A stretch of 54,122 nucleotides of DNA, taken from NCBI GenBank assembly GCA_025351345.1, contig JANXWB010000033.1, forward strand, positions 1 through 54,122, in the 5' to 3' direction. The position numbers were made by a program, and so were the translations under genes. The DNA is from Synechococcales cyanobacterium GL140_1_metabat_312. GTDB lineage: Bacteria; Cyanobacteriota; Cyanobacteriia; Leptolyngbyales; Leptolyngbyaceae. Below are positions 16,542-25,914 of this stretch, in pieces (positions within the stretch are counted from its first letter, which is position 1; each line of letters opens with the position of its first letter). Below the pieces are notes generated by a model. The model saw only the letters and a program-made list of their open reading frames with translations, made no database searches and had not been told where the DNA came from.

Positions 16542-17762
16542 ATGTCTGACTTATATGACTTTACAATCGTCGGCGGAGGTATAGTCGGACTCTCAACCGC
16601 AATGGCGCTGGGTAAAATCTACCCAAATGCAAAAATCTTACTCCTTGAAAAAGAATCTAATTGGGCTAATCACCAAACCGGAAATAATAGCGGAGTCATT
16701 CATTCTGGCATTTACTACAAACCCGGTAGCTTCAAAGCCAAATTCTGCCGGGACGGAAGCCGATCGATGGTGGAATTTTGTCAAACCCATAATCTACCCC
16801 ACGAAGTTTGCGGCAAAGTGATCATTGCCACCGAACCACACGAACTTCCACTCCTGAAAAACCTCTACGATCGTGGTCTCCAAAATAATCTTCCTGTCAC
16901 CGAAATTACTCCCGATGAAGTTCATGATTATGAACCCCATGTCCACTCTATTGCAGGTCTTCACGTCGCATCCACAGGCATTGTAGACTATCGCGCAGTC
17001 TGTCTTAAATATGCCGAAATCGCCACAGAACAAGGTGCAGATCTGAAATTGAATACATTAGTTTCAAATCTAATTAAAACCCTATCGGGATATACCATTG
17101 AAACCAATCAAGGCGAATTCAGTACAGCATTTTTAATCAATTGTGCCGGGTTACAGTGCGATCGGATTGCCCAACTCACAGGCATTAATCCAAGCGCCAA
17201 AATCGTTCCCTTCCGAGGCGAATACTACCAACTGATTCCTGAAAAACGGTATCTAGTCAAAGGTCTAATTTACCCAGTTCCCAACCCCAGTTTTCCATTC
17301 CTCGGTGTTCATTTCACTCGCATGGCCGATGGCACCGTTCACGCCGGACCCAATGCTGTCCTCAGTCTCAAGCGCGAAGGCTACAATAAAACTGACTTCG
17401 ACCTGCGCGATGCAATAGACACCCTCACCTATCCTGGCTTTTGGAAACTCGCATCCAAACACGGCGATCAAGGCATTCAAGAAGTACTCCGATCGATACT
17501 CAAACCTTTATTTGTCAAAAGCTTACAACGTCTCATTCCTGAAGTCACCATTAACGATTTAATTCCCACTCATGCAGGAGTTCGTGCCCAAGCGCTTCAA
17601 CCTGACGGTAAACTAGTAGACGACTTTCTGATTGTGCCCGATGACCATGCATTACATATTTTAAATGCACCCTCTCCCGCCGCCACGGCTTCTCTCGAAA
17701 TTGGCCGATCGATTGCCCAGCAAATTCCCGCACCCACTCGTTTACAAATTGCAGCGTCATGA
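16542..17762 (+). CDS. lhgO: L-2-hydroxyglutarate oxidase-like FAD enzyme (LhgO)
   Basis: A 406-residue DAO-superfamily flavoprotein. The FAD-binding loop GGGIVGLSTAMALG (residues 11-24) and the segment HQTGNNSGVIHSGIYY are hallmarks of LhgO/YgaF, which oxidise L-2-hydroxyglutarate to 2-oxoglutarate. LINCAGLQCDR and FRGEYYQL are also typical. Although LhgO is usually a metabolic repair enzyme, here it sits inside a polysaccharide cluster, overlapping the next gene by 4 bases, two genes after a putative 2-oxoglutarate-dependent oxygenase. A role on a related 2-hydroxy acid or sugar acid is possible. Confidence 0.85.
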   Translation: MSDLYDFTIVGGGIVGLSTAMALGKIYPNAKILLLEKESNWANHQTGNNSGVIHSGIYYKPGSFKAKFCRDGSRSMVEFCQTHNLPHEVCGKVIIATEPHELPLLKNLYDRGLQNNLPVTEITPDEVHDYEPHVHSIAGLHVASTGIVDYRAVCLKYAEIATEQGADLKLNTLVSNLIKTLSGYTIETNQGEFSTAFLINCAGLQCDRIAQLTGINPSAKIVPFRGEYYQLIPEKRYLVKGLIYPVPNPSFPFLGVHFTRMADGTVHAGPNAVLSLKREGYNKTDFDLRDAIDTLTYPGFWKLASKHGDQGIQEVLRSILKPLFVKSLQRLIPEVTINDLIPTHAGVRAQALQPDGKLVDDFLIVPDDHALHILNAPSPAATASLEIGRSIAQQIPAPTRLQIAAS

Positions 17763-19351
17763 ACCAGCGTAATCGGCTTAACTCAAAATTCTGGATTTTC
17801 GGTGGCATTTTTTTCATAGTAATGCTGACGTTATTTCCATTCAATTTTCAAGCGATCGCCTGGGGTAAAAAAGACGCAATCAAAGAATTCTTTCGGAATG
17901 CTAGCGATTTGTTCGATGTCTCTGGCAATATCGTTCTCTTCATGCCATTGGGTTACGGTTTATCTCAATGGTTAAATCCAAAACAATTTCCCCTATTCCG
18001 AAAACTAATAATCGTTGTGGGCCTGAGTTTCGCTCTTACATTCACGATCGAAAGTCTCCAACTCTTCCTGCCCGACCGCAGCACCAGCGCCATTGATATA
18101 TCCACAAATACCCTCGGCGGAACCCTCGGCGGAACTTATGGTCTACTCGGTTGGCAACGACACTTTATTTCCATTGGCCATTGGCTAAAAAAATGCTGGT
18201 CACAACCAAAATCTATCACCATCGCGCTTGTAATCTGGATTACATTAATGTTCGGCATCACCTGGAAACTCACCACCATGATGCACTTGAACGATTGGGA
18301 TCCACAATTCAACTTAGTGGTCGGCAATGAAGCAACAGGCGATCGCGGTTGGCTGGGGAACGTCAAAAGCTTTTCAATTGCCGATCGGGCCTTATCTGAA
18401 CCTGAAATCAATCAATTTTTACAATCCTCCCAATTTCCAAAGCTAGACTCCGCGATCGCTGACTACGACCTAACTGGAATCGCGCCTTATGCCGATCGCA
18501 GCCCTTTAGCATTGCCACCATTAGAAAAACAATCGATCAAAACCGATACGAATCAAAACCAAAACCAATCTCAAAAAGAAAAGTACTCTCATCATGGCGC
18601 AAAAGCCGATCATCAGGAAAATCAAATAATCGCTCCCTGGTACCGTACAGACCAACCGCCCACCACACTCACCGAAGCCATCCGAAAAACATCAGCCTTC
18701 ACCCTCGCCACCACATTTGAAACAAGTTCCCTAGAACAAAGCGGTCCTGCTCGCATTATTTCTTTATCTCTAGATTCCTTTCAACGCAACGTCACTCTTG
18801 GCCAACAGGATAATCAACTCATCGCCCGTATCCGAACCCCCTCTACCGGGTCAAATGGTGCTTTCCTTGCTGTCGGATCAGAAAAAAAACTAGAGCTAAA
18901 TCGATTGCATCGCGCCATCCTCACCTACCAAAATGCAACTATATCCCTACACCTAGACCAGACTCAACCCAGTTACGTTGATCTACGCCCTGAAATAACC
19001 TTCTTCCGTCTTGTTTTCCCAACCATTCGTGGACAAGGGCTTCCCACGGGTCCAAAGGCATTGAATTCTTACCCTTGGGCATTTTATTTAGTTTGGTTCA
19101 TGCCCTTAGGTATTCTACTCGGACGCATTATTACATTAATAAAACCCGGAACCCGGAACAAATTAAGACTCAATTACGGTCTAAGAGCAGGGATAACGAT
19201 CGTACTATCCAGTCTCATCATGGCTTTACTACTTGCCCCATTTTCCCCGCAGCCAATATGGATTGGAATCGTTTGTTTTGGGTTTGGGCTTTTGCCGATC
19301 GTGATTCAGTTGGTTAACCCTATCTCTAAATTTAGGAAACTTAAAATTTAG
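17759..19351 (+). CDS. VanZ-like membrane protein with an inserted LamG/concanavalin-like domain
   Basis: A 530-residue protein. Four hydrophobic segments in the first 170 residues include FDVSGNIVLFMPLGYG and IDISTNTLGGTLGG, the core of VanZ-like proteins. A fifth helix near 155-172 leads to a hydrophilic domain (about 190-420) with a LamG/concanavalin-type strand pattern (TTFETSS, ARIISLSLD, LHRAILTYQN, ISLHLDQ). Three more hydrophobic segments end the protein. The soluble domain would face outside and could bind glycan (inference). Its ATG overlaps the lhgO stop (ATGA), so translation is coupled. Confidence 0.72.
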   Translation: MNQRNRLNSKFWIFGGIFFIVMLTLFPFNFQAIAWGKKDAIKEFFRNASDLFDVSGNIVLFMPLGYGLSQWLNPKQFPLFRKLIIVVGLSFALTFTIESLQLFLPDRSTSAIDISTNTLGGTLGGTYGLLGWQRHFISIGHWLKKCWSQPKSITIALVIWITLMFGITWKLTTMMHLNDWDPQFNLVVGNEATGDRGWLGNVKSFSIADRALSEPEINQFLQSSQFPKLDSAIADYDLTGIAPYADRSPLALPPLEKQSIKTDTNQNQNQSQKEKYSHHGAKADHQENQIIAPWYRTDQPPTTLTEAIRKTSAFTLATTFETSSLEQSGPARIISLSLDSFQRNVTLGQQDNQLIARIRTPSTGSNGAFLAVGSEKKLELNRLHRAILTYQNATISLHLDQTQPSYVDLRPEITFFRLVFPTIRGQGLPTGPKALNSYPWAFYLVWFMPLGILLGRIITLIKPGTRNKLRLNYGLRAGITIVLSSLIMALLLAPFSPQPIWIGIVCFGFGLLPIVIQLVNPISKFRKLKI

Positions 19352-19452
19352 GCAAACTAAATGAGGTCTTGGGTTAGAGACAAGGTATGAATTCGTTCGC
19401 TACTCTACAGTTAAATTAGAATAGTTAAATTAAATTCTAAATTTTTTGACCT

Positions 19453-20997
19453 ATGAATCAGCTTTCTTCCATTCCCGCCAATTTTTACCGTTCCTATTCG
19501 TTATCCAAAAATAGCGATCGATCGATCGATCGTTTGATGAAATTCAGCTCTATGACCTTAATGACATTAAGCTTGAGTGGCGGATGGATGATGCCGACGA
19601 TCGCCGCAACCCCTAGTCCATTTCCTCCCTCAACGTTTGACAATACTTCTGACAGTATCCCCATCACCGCTATTCAACAGGAAGACTATACCCTCGGCCC
19701 CGGCGATCGCATAAAAGTCGATGTCTTAAAAGCCCCTCAGTACACCCTGGATACGCAAGTTTTGGTTGATGGCACCTTGAGCTTTGTTCAAATTGGGCGG
19801 TTATCCGTACAGGGAATGACGATCGCTGAAGCCACCGCCGCTGTTAGCGCCATGTATGCCAAACTCTTACGCTATCCCGTCGTTACCCTCACCTTAGTCT
19901 CTCCCCGCCCTATCAAAGTTGCCGTCACGGGGGAAGTTAGCCGTCGAGGATCTTACGATCTGACGGGGGTTGGACCAGAAAATAACTCCGTACCCACCCA
20001 GTTCCCAACCCTCACCCGCGCCCTAAAAATCGCAGGCGGCATCACCCAAGCCGCAGACCTAAATCAAGTTCAAATTCGGCGCGTCCAACGGGGCGGCAAT
20101 ATTCGCAATATCAACGTTAATCTATGGAACTTCCTGCGCAATGGCGACAACCGTCAAGATGCCATTTTGCGCGACGGTGACACCATTTTTGTCCCCACAG
20201 CCAAGTCTCTGGATTTGAATGAATCCTACCAATTAGCTACCACCAGCTTCTCCGCCGAGAAAGTTCAGCCCCTCAACATTACCGTCATTGGCGAAGTCTA
20301 TCGCCCCGGCACCCACACCGTCGAAAGTAGCGTCACTGTGCCCCTAGCTGGAAATCCAGGACAAGCCCGTGACAGCTTCAACCAAGCCCGCATCTTCCCG
20401 ACTTTAACCCGTGCATTGCAAAGTGCGGGAGGCATCAAGTCTATGGCTAATATTCGGGCCATCCAAGTTCGCCGTATTACTCAAAACGGCACCGAGCAAA
20501 CGCTTAATGTCGATCTGTGGGCATTGCTTAAAGACGGCGACCAAAAACAAGATTTGATCTTGCAAGACCGCGACACGATTGTAGTTCCAGTGGTCACCAG
20601 CCGCGATCGCATCGAAGCCAGTACGATCGCTAGCTCGACCTTCTCCCCCGATCGGATTCGGGTCAATGTAATTGGTGAAATCGAAAGACCAGGATTACTA
20701 GAATTACCGCCTAATGTTCCATTGACGAGAGCGATTGTTGCAGCCGGAGGATTTAACCGCCGTGCCGATCGAAAAACTGTTGAATTCATTCGACTTAACT
20801 CAGACGGTAGCATTTTGAAACGGGATGTTCCGGTTAACTTTGCCGCTGCGATAGACGATCAAAACAATCCAACGCTCCAGAATGAAGATGTTATCGTGGT
20901 GCGACGATCGCGCTTGTCTATATTTGGCGATTCAGATCAAATTTCCACTCCATTGAGCGGAATTATCTCGGTTTTCCGTTCTATCTTCCTCCCCTAG
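19453..20997 (+). CDS. Outer-membrane polysaccharide export protein (Wza-like OPX, SLBB repeats)
   Basis: A 514-residue periplasmic or outer-membrane protein. A hydrophobic signal segment (about residues 30-48, ending TIAA) precedes a poly-export domain starting YTLGPGDRIKVDVLKAPQYTLD and then three SLBB-type domains, each opening with a V-x-G-E-V-x-x-P/R-G segment (VTGEVSRRG, VIGEVYRPG, VIGEIERPG). OPX proteins form the exit channel for capsule and exopolysaccharide together with a Wzc-type partner, which is the next gene. A second in-frame ATG at 19537 would put the signal peptide at the very N-terminus and may be the true start. Between the two lies a run of overlapping CGATCG. Confidence 0.88.
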   Translation: MNQLSSIPANFYRSYSLSKNSDRSIDRLMKFSSMTLMTLSLSGGWMMPTIAATPSPFPPSTFDNTSDSIPITAIQQEDYTLGPGDRIKVDVLKAPQYTLDTQVLVDGTLSFVQIGRLSVQGMTIAEATAAVSAMYAKLLRYPVVTLTLVSPRPIKVAVTGEVSRRGSYDLTGVGPENNSVPTQFPTLTRALKIAGGITQAADLNQVQIRRVQRGGNIRNINVNLWNFLRNGDNRQDAILRDGDTIFVPTAKSLDLNESYQLATTSFSAEKVQPLNITVIGEVYRPGTHTVESSVTVPLAGNPGQARDSFNQARIFPTLTRALQSAGGIKSMANIRAIQVRRITQNGTEQTLNVDLWALLKDGDQKQDLILQDRDTIVVPVVTSRDRIEASTIASSTFSPDRIRVNVIGEIERPGLLELPPNVPLTRAIVAAGGFNRRADRKTVEFIRLNSDGSILKRDVPVNFAAAIDDQNNPTLQNEDVIVVRRSRLSIFGDSDQISTPLSGIISVFRSIFLP

Positions 20998-21078
20998 CTT
21001 ATGGCCTGATATTGCCCTCAATAATTCGCTCTCACTTCTGAAGCTTCAAATCCATTCAAGTAGAACCCAGGAGATCCT

Positions 21079-23256
21079 ATGGAACCCGGAACCCCCACAA
21101 ACCGCCCTCAATGGATGCCTCCCTTCAATGGCCAGTCTAATGACGATGCCCTTGATTTTGGGAACATTTTCTCCATTTTTCGGAGGCGGGGTTTGGTCGT
21201 AGTGGGCTGTGCCATCATCGGCGGCACCCTAGGGGGAATCGTGGGCATCAAAAAACCTAACTATCAGGGCGACTTTCAACTGCTCACTAAGCCACTGACG
21301 GCAGAAGGTCAAGTGGTGTCATCGCTGAAGCAATCCGTCGATGTGTCTGGTGGCAGCACTCCCGCTACTGGCCCCGGAACTAGTCGAGGACTGGATCCTA
21401 CCAAAGCTCGGTTACTGTATAGCTTGGCCGTCTTGGAACCCGTACACAAACAGCTTCTGACCGAGTATCCCGATTTTAAATACGACCAACTCGTCAAACA
21501 AATTGATGTTAAAGCGGTCCCCGACACTGAAATTGTGGTGGTCCGTTACACCGACAGCAATCCCAATCGGGTCACATCAGTCCTCAACGCGTTGAGCGAT
21601 CGGTATATCAAATATTCCCTGGAAGAACGGCGGGCTGAGACCACTCAAGGGCTTGACTTTATTGACAAGCAGCTGCCTGAACTCCAAGGTAAAGTCCGAT
21701 CGCTCCAGCAACGGCTGCAAACCTTTCGTCAGGAGAACACCTTTTTCGACCCCGAATCCCAAAACCGCGAAATCTCCGACCAGCTTTCCAACTTCCGCAA
21801 ACAGCGCCTCGACAACACCGTTCAGCTCAAGCAAGCCAACGCACTTTACGGCGATCTCCAACGTGAAATAGATGCTTCCCGAGGAGAACGCACAGCAGGA
21901 GCCGCCCTCCGTCAGAGCCAAGGCTACCAAAAGCTCTTGGATCAGCTCCTAGTCGTTGATGGCAAAATTGCTCAGGATGGCGCTATTTATCTTCCGAATA
22001 GTGAAAATATGATTATCCTTCGGGATGAACGCGCCCGTATCCTGTCTCTCATGGAACGAGAATCAACTCGGGCCAAAGACGAAGTGGGCAGCCAAGTCCG
22101 CGATCTTCAAGCTAAAGAATTAGCACTGAATACCACCGAACAAGGACTTAGCGATCGGATGAGAGATCTATCTCGGGTAGCCCGCGAGTACACAGCGATT
22201 CAAGGCGAATTGCAAATTGCCACGGATAACCTAAATCAATTTCTGGCCAAAAAATCCACGCTCCAAATCAACATCGGCGAGCAAGTCACCCCCTGGCAAC
22301 CCATCTCGCCGCCCAGCATCCCGGAACTCACCAGCTTGAAGTCGAATGCGCTTATAGGCACTATTTTAGGACTCTTGTCTGGGATCGTGGCCGCGCTGCT
22401 AATCGATCGGGCCATCAACGTTTTCTACACCTCCGACGAAATCAAAAAAGCCAGCAAGTATCCCCTTCTCGGTACAATTCCCTACAACCGAGAATTAACG
22501 CAAATCGAACATAACCTCAGTAGCCAAAACGAGTCGTCTCGTCCCGGAACATTTTCTAAACTAGGCACGATTCCCTTTCTCGAAGCCTTCCGTCTACTCA
22601 GCACCAACCTCCGCCTCACCAATGCCCAAACCCCAGTCAAATCAATTGTCATTACCTCAGCCATGGCGGGAGATGGCAAATCCACCGTCGCCCTCTATCT
22701 TGCACGAGCAGCGGCTTCCATGGGACAGCGTGTCCTATTAGTGGATGCAGAACTCCGTCGCCCCCAGCAACATTATCGCCTCGGCCTATCGAACCAACAG
22801 GGCCTTAGCAACGCATTACAAAGCAACCTAGAGGTCAGCGGATTTATTCAACCTTGGCCCATCAATCCCACTATCCATATCCTCACTGCCGGACCCTCCG
22901 CCAGCGATCCTATTCCCCTGCTTGCCTCCCAGCGAATGCAACAAATCATGGCTCGCTTCACCGAGGACTACGATCTCGTCATTTACGACACTCCTCCGAT
23001 CGGAACCCTGTCTGATGCCTTACTCGTCGCATCCCATGCCGATGGATTATTGTTAGTAACGCGAATCAAAAAAACGAAACAGGATGCCGTAGCCCAAGCC
23101 ATCGAAGCCCTTCAGATGATTCCAAGTCGAGTTTTGGGCCTCATTGCGAATGACAGCCGCAAAATACAACGAAATTCTGGCTATCCTCTAACCGCCATCC
23201 CCTTTGAGACCTTACCCACTGCTGCGCCCACACCTGCACTTAATCCTCGGACTTAA
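21079..23256 (+). CDS. Wzc/GumC-like polysaccharide chain-length regulator fused to BY-kinase
   Basis: A 725-residue inner-membrane protein. A Wzz domain has transmembrane helices at about 37-56 and 423-443 and a long coiled-coil periplasmic part between them. The cytoplasmic tyrosine-kinase domain shows Walker A SAMAGDGKST (about 527-536), Walker A' LLVDAELRRP and Walker B DLVIYDTPP. The second Asp usual in Walker A' (DxD) is Glu here. The C-terminal Tyr cluster autophosphorylated in Wzc is absent; only one Tyr lies near the end. It follows the OPX gene by 81 bases, the standard pair for Wzy-dependent export. The stop lies within a 13-bp tandem repeat. Confidence 0.88.
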   Translation: MEPGTPTNRPQWMPPFNGQSNDDALDFGNIFSIFRRRGLVVVGCAIIGGTLGGIVGIKKPNYQGDFQLLTKPLTAEGQVVSSLKQSVDVSGGSTPATGPGTSRGLDPTKARLLYSLAVLEPVHKQLLTEYPDFKYDQLVKQIDVKAVPDTEIVVVRYTDSNPNRVTSVLNALSDRYIKYSLEERRAETTQGLDFIDKQLPELQGKVRSLQQRLQTFRQENTFFDPESQNREISDQLSNFRKQRLDNTVQLKQANALYGDLQREIDASRGERTAGAALRQSQGYQKLLDQLLVVDGKIAQDGAIYLPNSENMIILRDERARILSLMERESTRAKDEVGSQVRDLQAKELALNTTEQGLSDRMRDLSRVAREYTAIQGELQIATDNLNQFLAKKSTLQINIGEQVTPWQPISPPSIPELTSLKSNALIGTILGLLSGIVAALLIDRAINVFYTSDEIKKASKYPLLGTIPYNRELTQIEHNLSSQNESSRPGTFSKLGTIPFLEAFRLLSTNLRLTNAQTPVKSIVITSAMAGDGKSTVALYLARAAASMGQRVLLVDAELRRPQQHYRLGLSNQQGLSNALQSNLEVSGFIQPWPINPTIHILTAGPSASDPIPLLASQRMQQIMARFTEDYDLVIYDTPPIGTLSDALLVASHADGLLLVTRIKKTKQDAVAQAIEALQMIPSRVLGLIANDSRKIQRNSGYPLTAIPFETLPTAAPTPALNPRT

Positions 23257-23276
23257 TCCTCGGACTTAATCCTCAT
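23238..23276. repeat. Three 13-bp tandem repeats across the kinase stop codon
   Basis: ACTTAATCCTCGG occurs twice and a third time as ACTTAATCCTCAT. The stop TAA (23254-23256) is inside the second unit, so unit number can change the C-terminus. The rest of the 283-bp spacer up to 23540 holds no gene I can support. Confidence 0.8.
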
Positions 23277-23539
23277 ACTTAAAGCATAAGCATCATGAAT
23301 ATTACCGTCTTGGGCATCGGACTCATGACAGACCGTTCTAATCCGCTCGTAGAGACGATTTGGGTCCGATCGTACAGTCAAAAAATTGACAAATCTCACC
23401 CCAAAGCACGATCTATTACTCAGCCAATTAACGTAGGAAGTCTTTATTGTTTCTCACTAATGCCCGTAAATGCACAGAGGACCATTAAAAACCCAAATGC
23501 CTACACTAAAGGAACCCTGTAACTCTGCGCTTTGCCCCT

Positions 23540-24814
23540 ATGCGAGTTTTGATTTATTCCTACAACTATTATCCCGAGCCGATCGGCATCGCACCATTGA
23601 TGACCGAACTGGCTGAAGGACTAGTTCGCCAAGGACACGAAGTCCGGGTCGTAACTGGAATGCCAAATTATCCTCAACGACAAGTCTACGACGACTACAA
23701 AGGCAAGCTCTACCTAACTGAAACTCGCAACGGCGTTATTATTCAGCGCAGTTTTATCTGGGTCAAACCCACCCCAACCTTAATCGATCGGATTCTCCTA
23801 GATGGAAGTTTTGTGGTCTCCAGCTTCTTTCAAGCCCTACGCGGCTGGCGGCCTGATGTGATTCTGTTGACAGTGCCCCCTCTACCCGTATGTCTCCCAG
23901 CCGCACTCCTCGGCTTAATCTACAACTGCCCAATCGTGTTGAATGTACAAGATATTCTTCCTGAAGCAGCTATTCATGTGGGGTTGCTCAAAAGTAGAAC
24001 AATGATTCGTATCCTCGAAGGTCTAGAACGGTTCTCCTATCGCACCGCCCACACTATTAGCGTCATTGCCGATGGCTTTGTGGATAATCTTGTGAATAAA
24101 GGCGTTCCCGCCAGCAAAATTACCTGCATCCCCAACTGGGTAAATACTCAATTTATCCGGCCCCTTCCCAAGGAAGACAATGCCTTCCGCAAAGCCCATG
24201 GACTTGAAGGAAAATTTGTCGTGATGTACTCCGGCAACATCGCCCTAACCCAAGGTCTGGAAACCGTAGTCGAAGCTGCCACCCGCCTGTCTGATAGTCC
24301 ACGCATTGCGTTTGTCATTGTTGGAGAACCCAGCGCTCTGGCAAAACTTAAAGATTACTGCACCACTTGCGGAGCCACCAATGTTCATCTCCTGCCATTC
24401 CAACCCCGCGAAAAACTGCCCGAAATGCTAGCGGCGGCTGATGTTGGCCTAATTGTGCAAAAACACAACGTGGTTTCATTCAATATGCCATCAAAAACCC
24501 AAGTCCTATTGTCTAGTGGTCGGCCCATCATAGCCTCGGTTCCCAGTACGGGCAGTGCCGCTAAAGCGATTGAAAAAAGTCGTGGTGGAATAGTCGTCGC
24601 CCCAGAAGATCCTGAAGCTCTCGCCGATGCAATTTTGAAGCTTTCAAATGATCCTGAACTCGCCGATCGCTATGGCTATCAAGGTCGTCAATATGCATTG
24701 GAACGTTATTCCTTTGAACAAGCTCTAACGCAATACGAAAAACTCTTTTACGCGGTGACCTCCACTCGTAAGCGTCCAGTTTATACACTTCGTCCAGAAG
24801 AATCTAGAAGCTAA
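23540..24814 (+). CDS. WcaI-like glycosyltransferase family 4
   Basis: A 424-residue GT-B enzyme beginning MRVLIYSYNYYPEPIGIAPL, the characteristic start of the WcaI group from colanic acid clusters. Further marks are the MPNYPQ loop, NVQDILPEAA, VMYSGNIALTQGLE (nucleotide-binding domain) and FNMPSKTQVLLSSGRP. WcaI transfers a sugar, fucose in colanic acid, to a lipid-linked intermediate; the sugar used here is unknown. It is followed by another GT2 and an acetyltransferase of the WcaF type. Confidence 0.82.
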   Translation: MRVLIYSYNYYPEPIGIAPLMTELAEGLVRQGHEVRVVTGMPNYPQRQVYDDYKGKLYLTETRNGVIIQRSFIWVKPTPTLIDRILLDGSFVVSSFFQALRGWRPDVILLTVPPLPVCLPAALLGLIYNCPIVLNVQDILPEAAIHVGLLKSRTMIRILEGLERFSYRTAHTISVIADGFVDNLVNKGVPASKITCIPNWVNTQFIRPLPKEDNAFRKAHGLEGKFVVMYSGNIALTQGLETVVEAATRLSDSPRIAFVIVGEPSALAKLKDYCTTCGATNVHLLPFQPREKLPEMLAAADVGLIVQKHNVVSFNMPSKTQVLLSSGRPIIASVPSTGSAAKAIEKSRGGIVVAPEDPEALADAILKLSNDPELADRYGYQGRQYALERYSFEQALTQYEKLFYAVTSTRKRPVYTLRPEESRS

Positions 24815-24961
24815 TCCGATCGCGACTTCAAGGCATTATTGGGGAATACTTACCCTAACAATGTAAAGCAACACTGTAAAACAAGGTTTATTGAAATAAT
24901 TGACTTTCTTTTGTATCAGTGAATTATCACTTGTTGCCAGACTTAGCGCTTTTTTTTACGT

Positions 24962-25909
24962 ATGAAATCCACCATGCCTTCAAAACTTCCCGTCTCTATT
25001 CTTATTCCAGCTCGCAACGAAGAAGCCAATCTTTCAGCTTGTTTAGAGAGTGTCTCTCGTGCAGATGAAGTGTTTGTAGTGGATTCACAGAGTAGCGATC
25101 GTAGTATCGAAATCTCAGAACAATATGGCGCAACTGTTGTGCAGTTTGAGTTTAATGGTCGCCATCCTAAGAAAAAGAACTGGTCTCTCGAAAATCTTCC
25201 CTTTCGTAATGAATGGGTGTTGATCGTAGATTGCGATGAACGGATTACCCCTAAACTCTGGAACGAGATTGAAATCGCAATTAAAAATCCTGAATTTCAG
25301 GGATATTATCTAAACCGAAAAGTATTTTTCCTAGGAAAATGGATTCGATTTGGTGGAAAATATCCTGACTGGAATCTGCGTTTATTTAAGCACCAAGTTG
25401 GGCGCTACGAAAACCTTGGCACTGAGGGAATGCGAAATACGGGGGACAATGAGGTTCATGAGCATGTGATTTTGAATGGCAAAGTGGGGTATCTCAAGGA
25501 AGATATGCTGCATATTGATTTTCGTGATATTTATCACTGGCTAGAGCGCCATAATCGCTATTCAAATTGGGAAGCGCAGGTTTACTACAATATCCTTCAC
25601 GGAAAAGGCAATGATGGCACGATCGGCGCTAATCTCTTTGGTGATAATGTCCAACGTAAACGCTTCTTGAAACGGATTTGGGTTCGTTTGCCGTTTAAGC
25701 CATCGCTGCGATTCGTTTTGTTCTACTTCCTGCGGTTAGGACTCTTAGATGGGAAAGCAGGCTATACCTATGGACGGTTACTGAGTCAGTATGAGTTTAA
25801 TATTGGCGTGAAACTCTTAGAAATTGATCAATTTAAGGGTGCTCTAAATCAGCAGGTAATCTTGGACGATCGGATGACTATTCCCGCTGTTCCTGAGATT
25901 AAAGGTTAA
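24962..25909 (+). CDS. Glycosyltransferase family 2 (WaaE/KdtX-like)
   Basis: A 315-residue GT-A protein. The N-terminus SILIPARNEEANLSACLESV and VVDSQSSDRS mark the nucleotide-binding part; VDCDERIT carries the acidic metal site (DCDE). The second half with GKWIRFGGKYPDWNLRLFK is shared with lipopolysaccharide-core GT2 enzymes of the WaaE type. It probably adds a hexose to the growing lipid-linked unit. It lies 5 bases from wcaF, so the two are co-translated. Start chosen at the first Met; MPSKLPVS five codons later is equally possible. Confidence 0.85.
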   Translation: MKSTMPSKLPVSILIPARNEEANLSACLESVSRADEVFVVDSQSSDRSIEISEQYGATVVQFEFNGRHPKKKNWSLENLPFRNEWVLIVDCDERITPKLWNEIEIAIKNPEFQGYYLNRKVFFLGKWIRFGGKYPDWNLRLFKHQVGRYENLGTEGMRNTGDNEVHEHVILNGKVGYLKEDMLHIDFRDIYHWLERHNRYSNWEAQVYYNILHGKGNDGTIGANLFGDNVQRKRFLKRIWVRLPFKPSLRFVLFYFLRLGLLDGKAGYTYGRLLSQYEFNIGVKLLEIDQFKGALNQQVILDDRMTIPAVPEIKG

Positions 25910-25914
25910 TTATT

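Noticed and set aside
23295-23522. A 75-codon open frame between the BY-kinase and the WcaI-like gene
   Set aside because: No ribosome site, no recognisable domain, composition unlike neighbouring proteins; probably chance.
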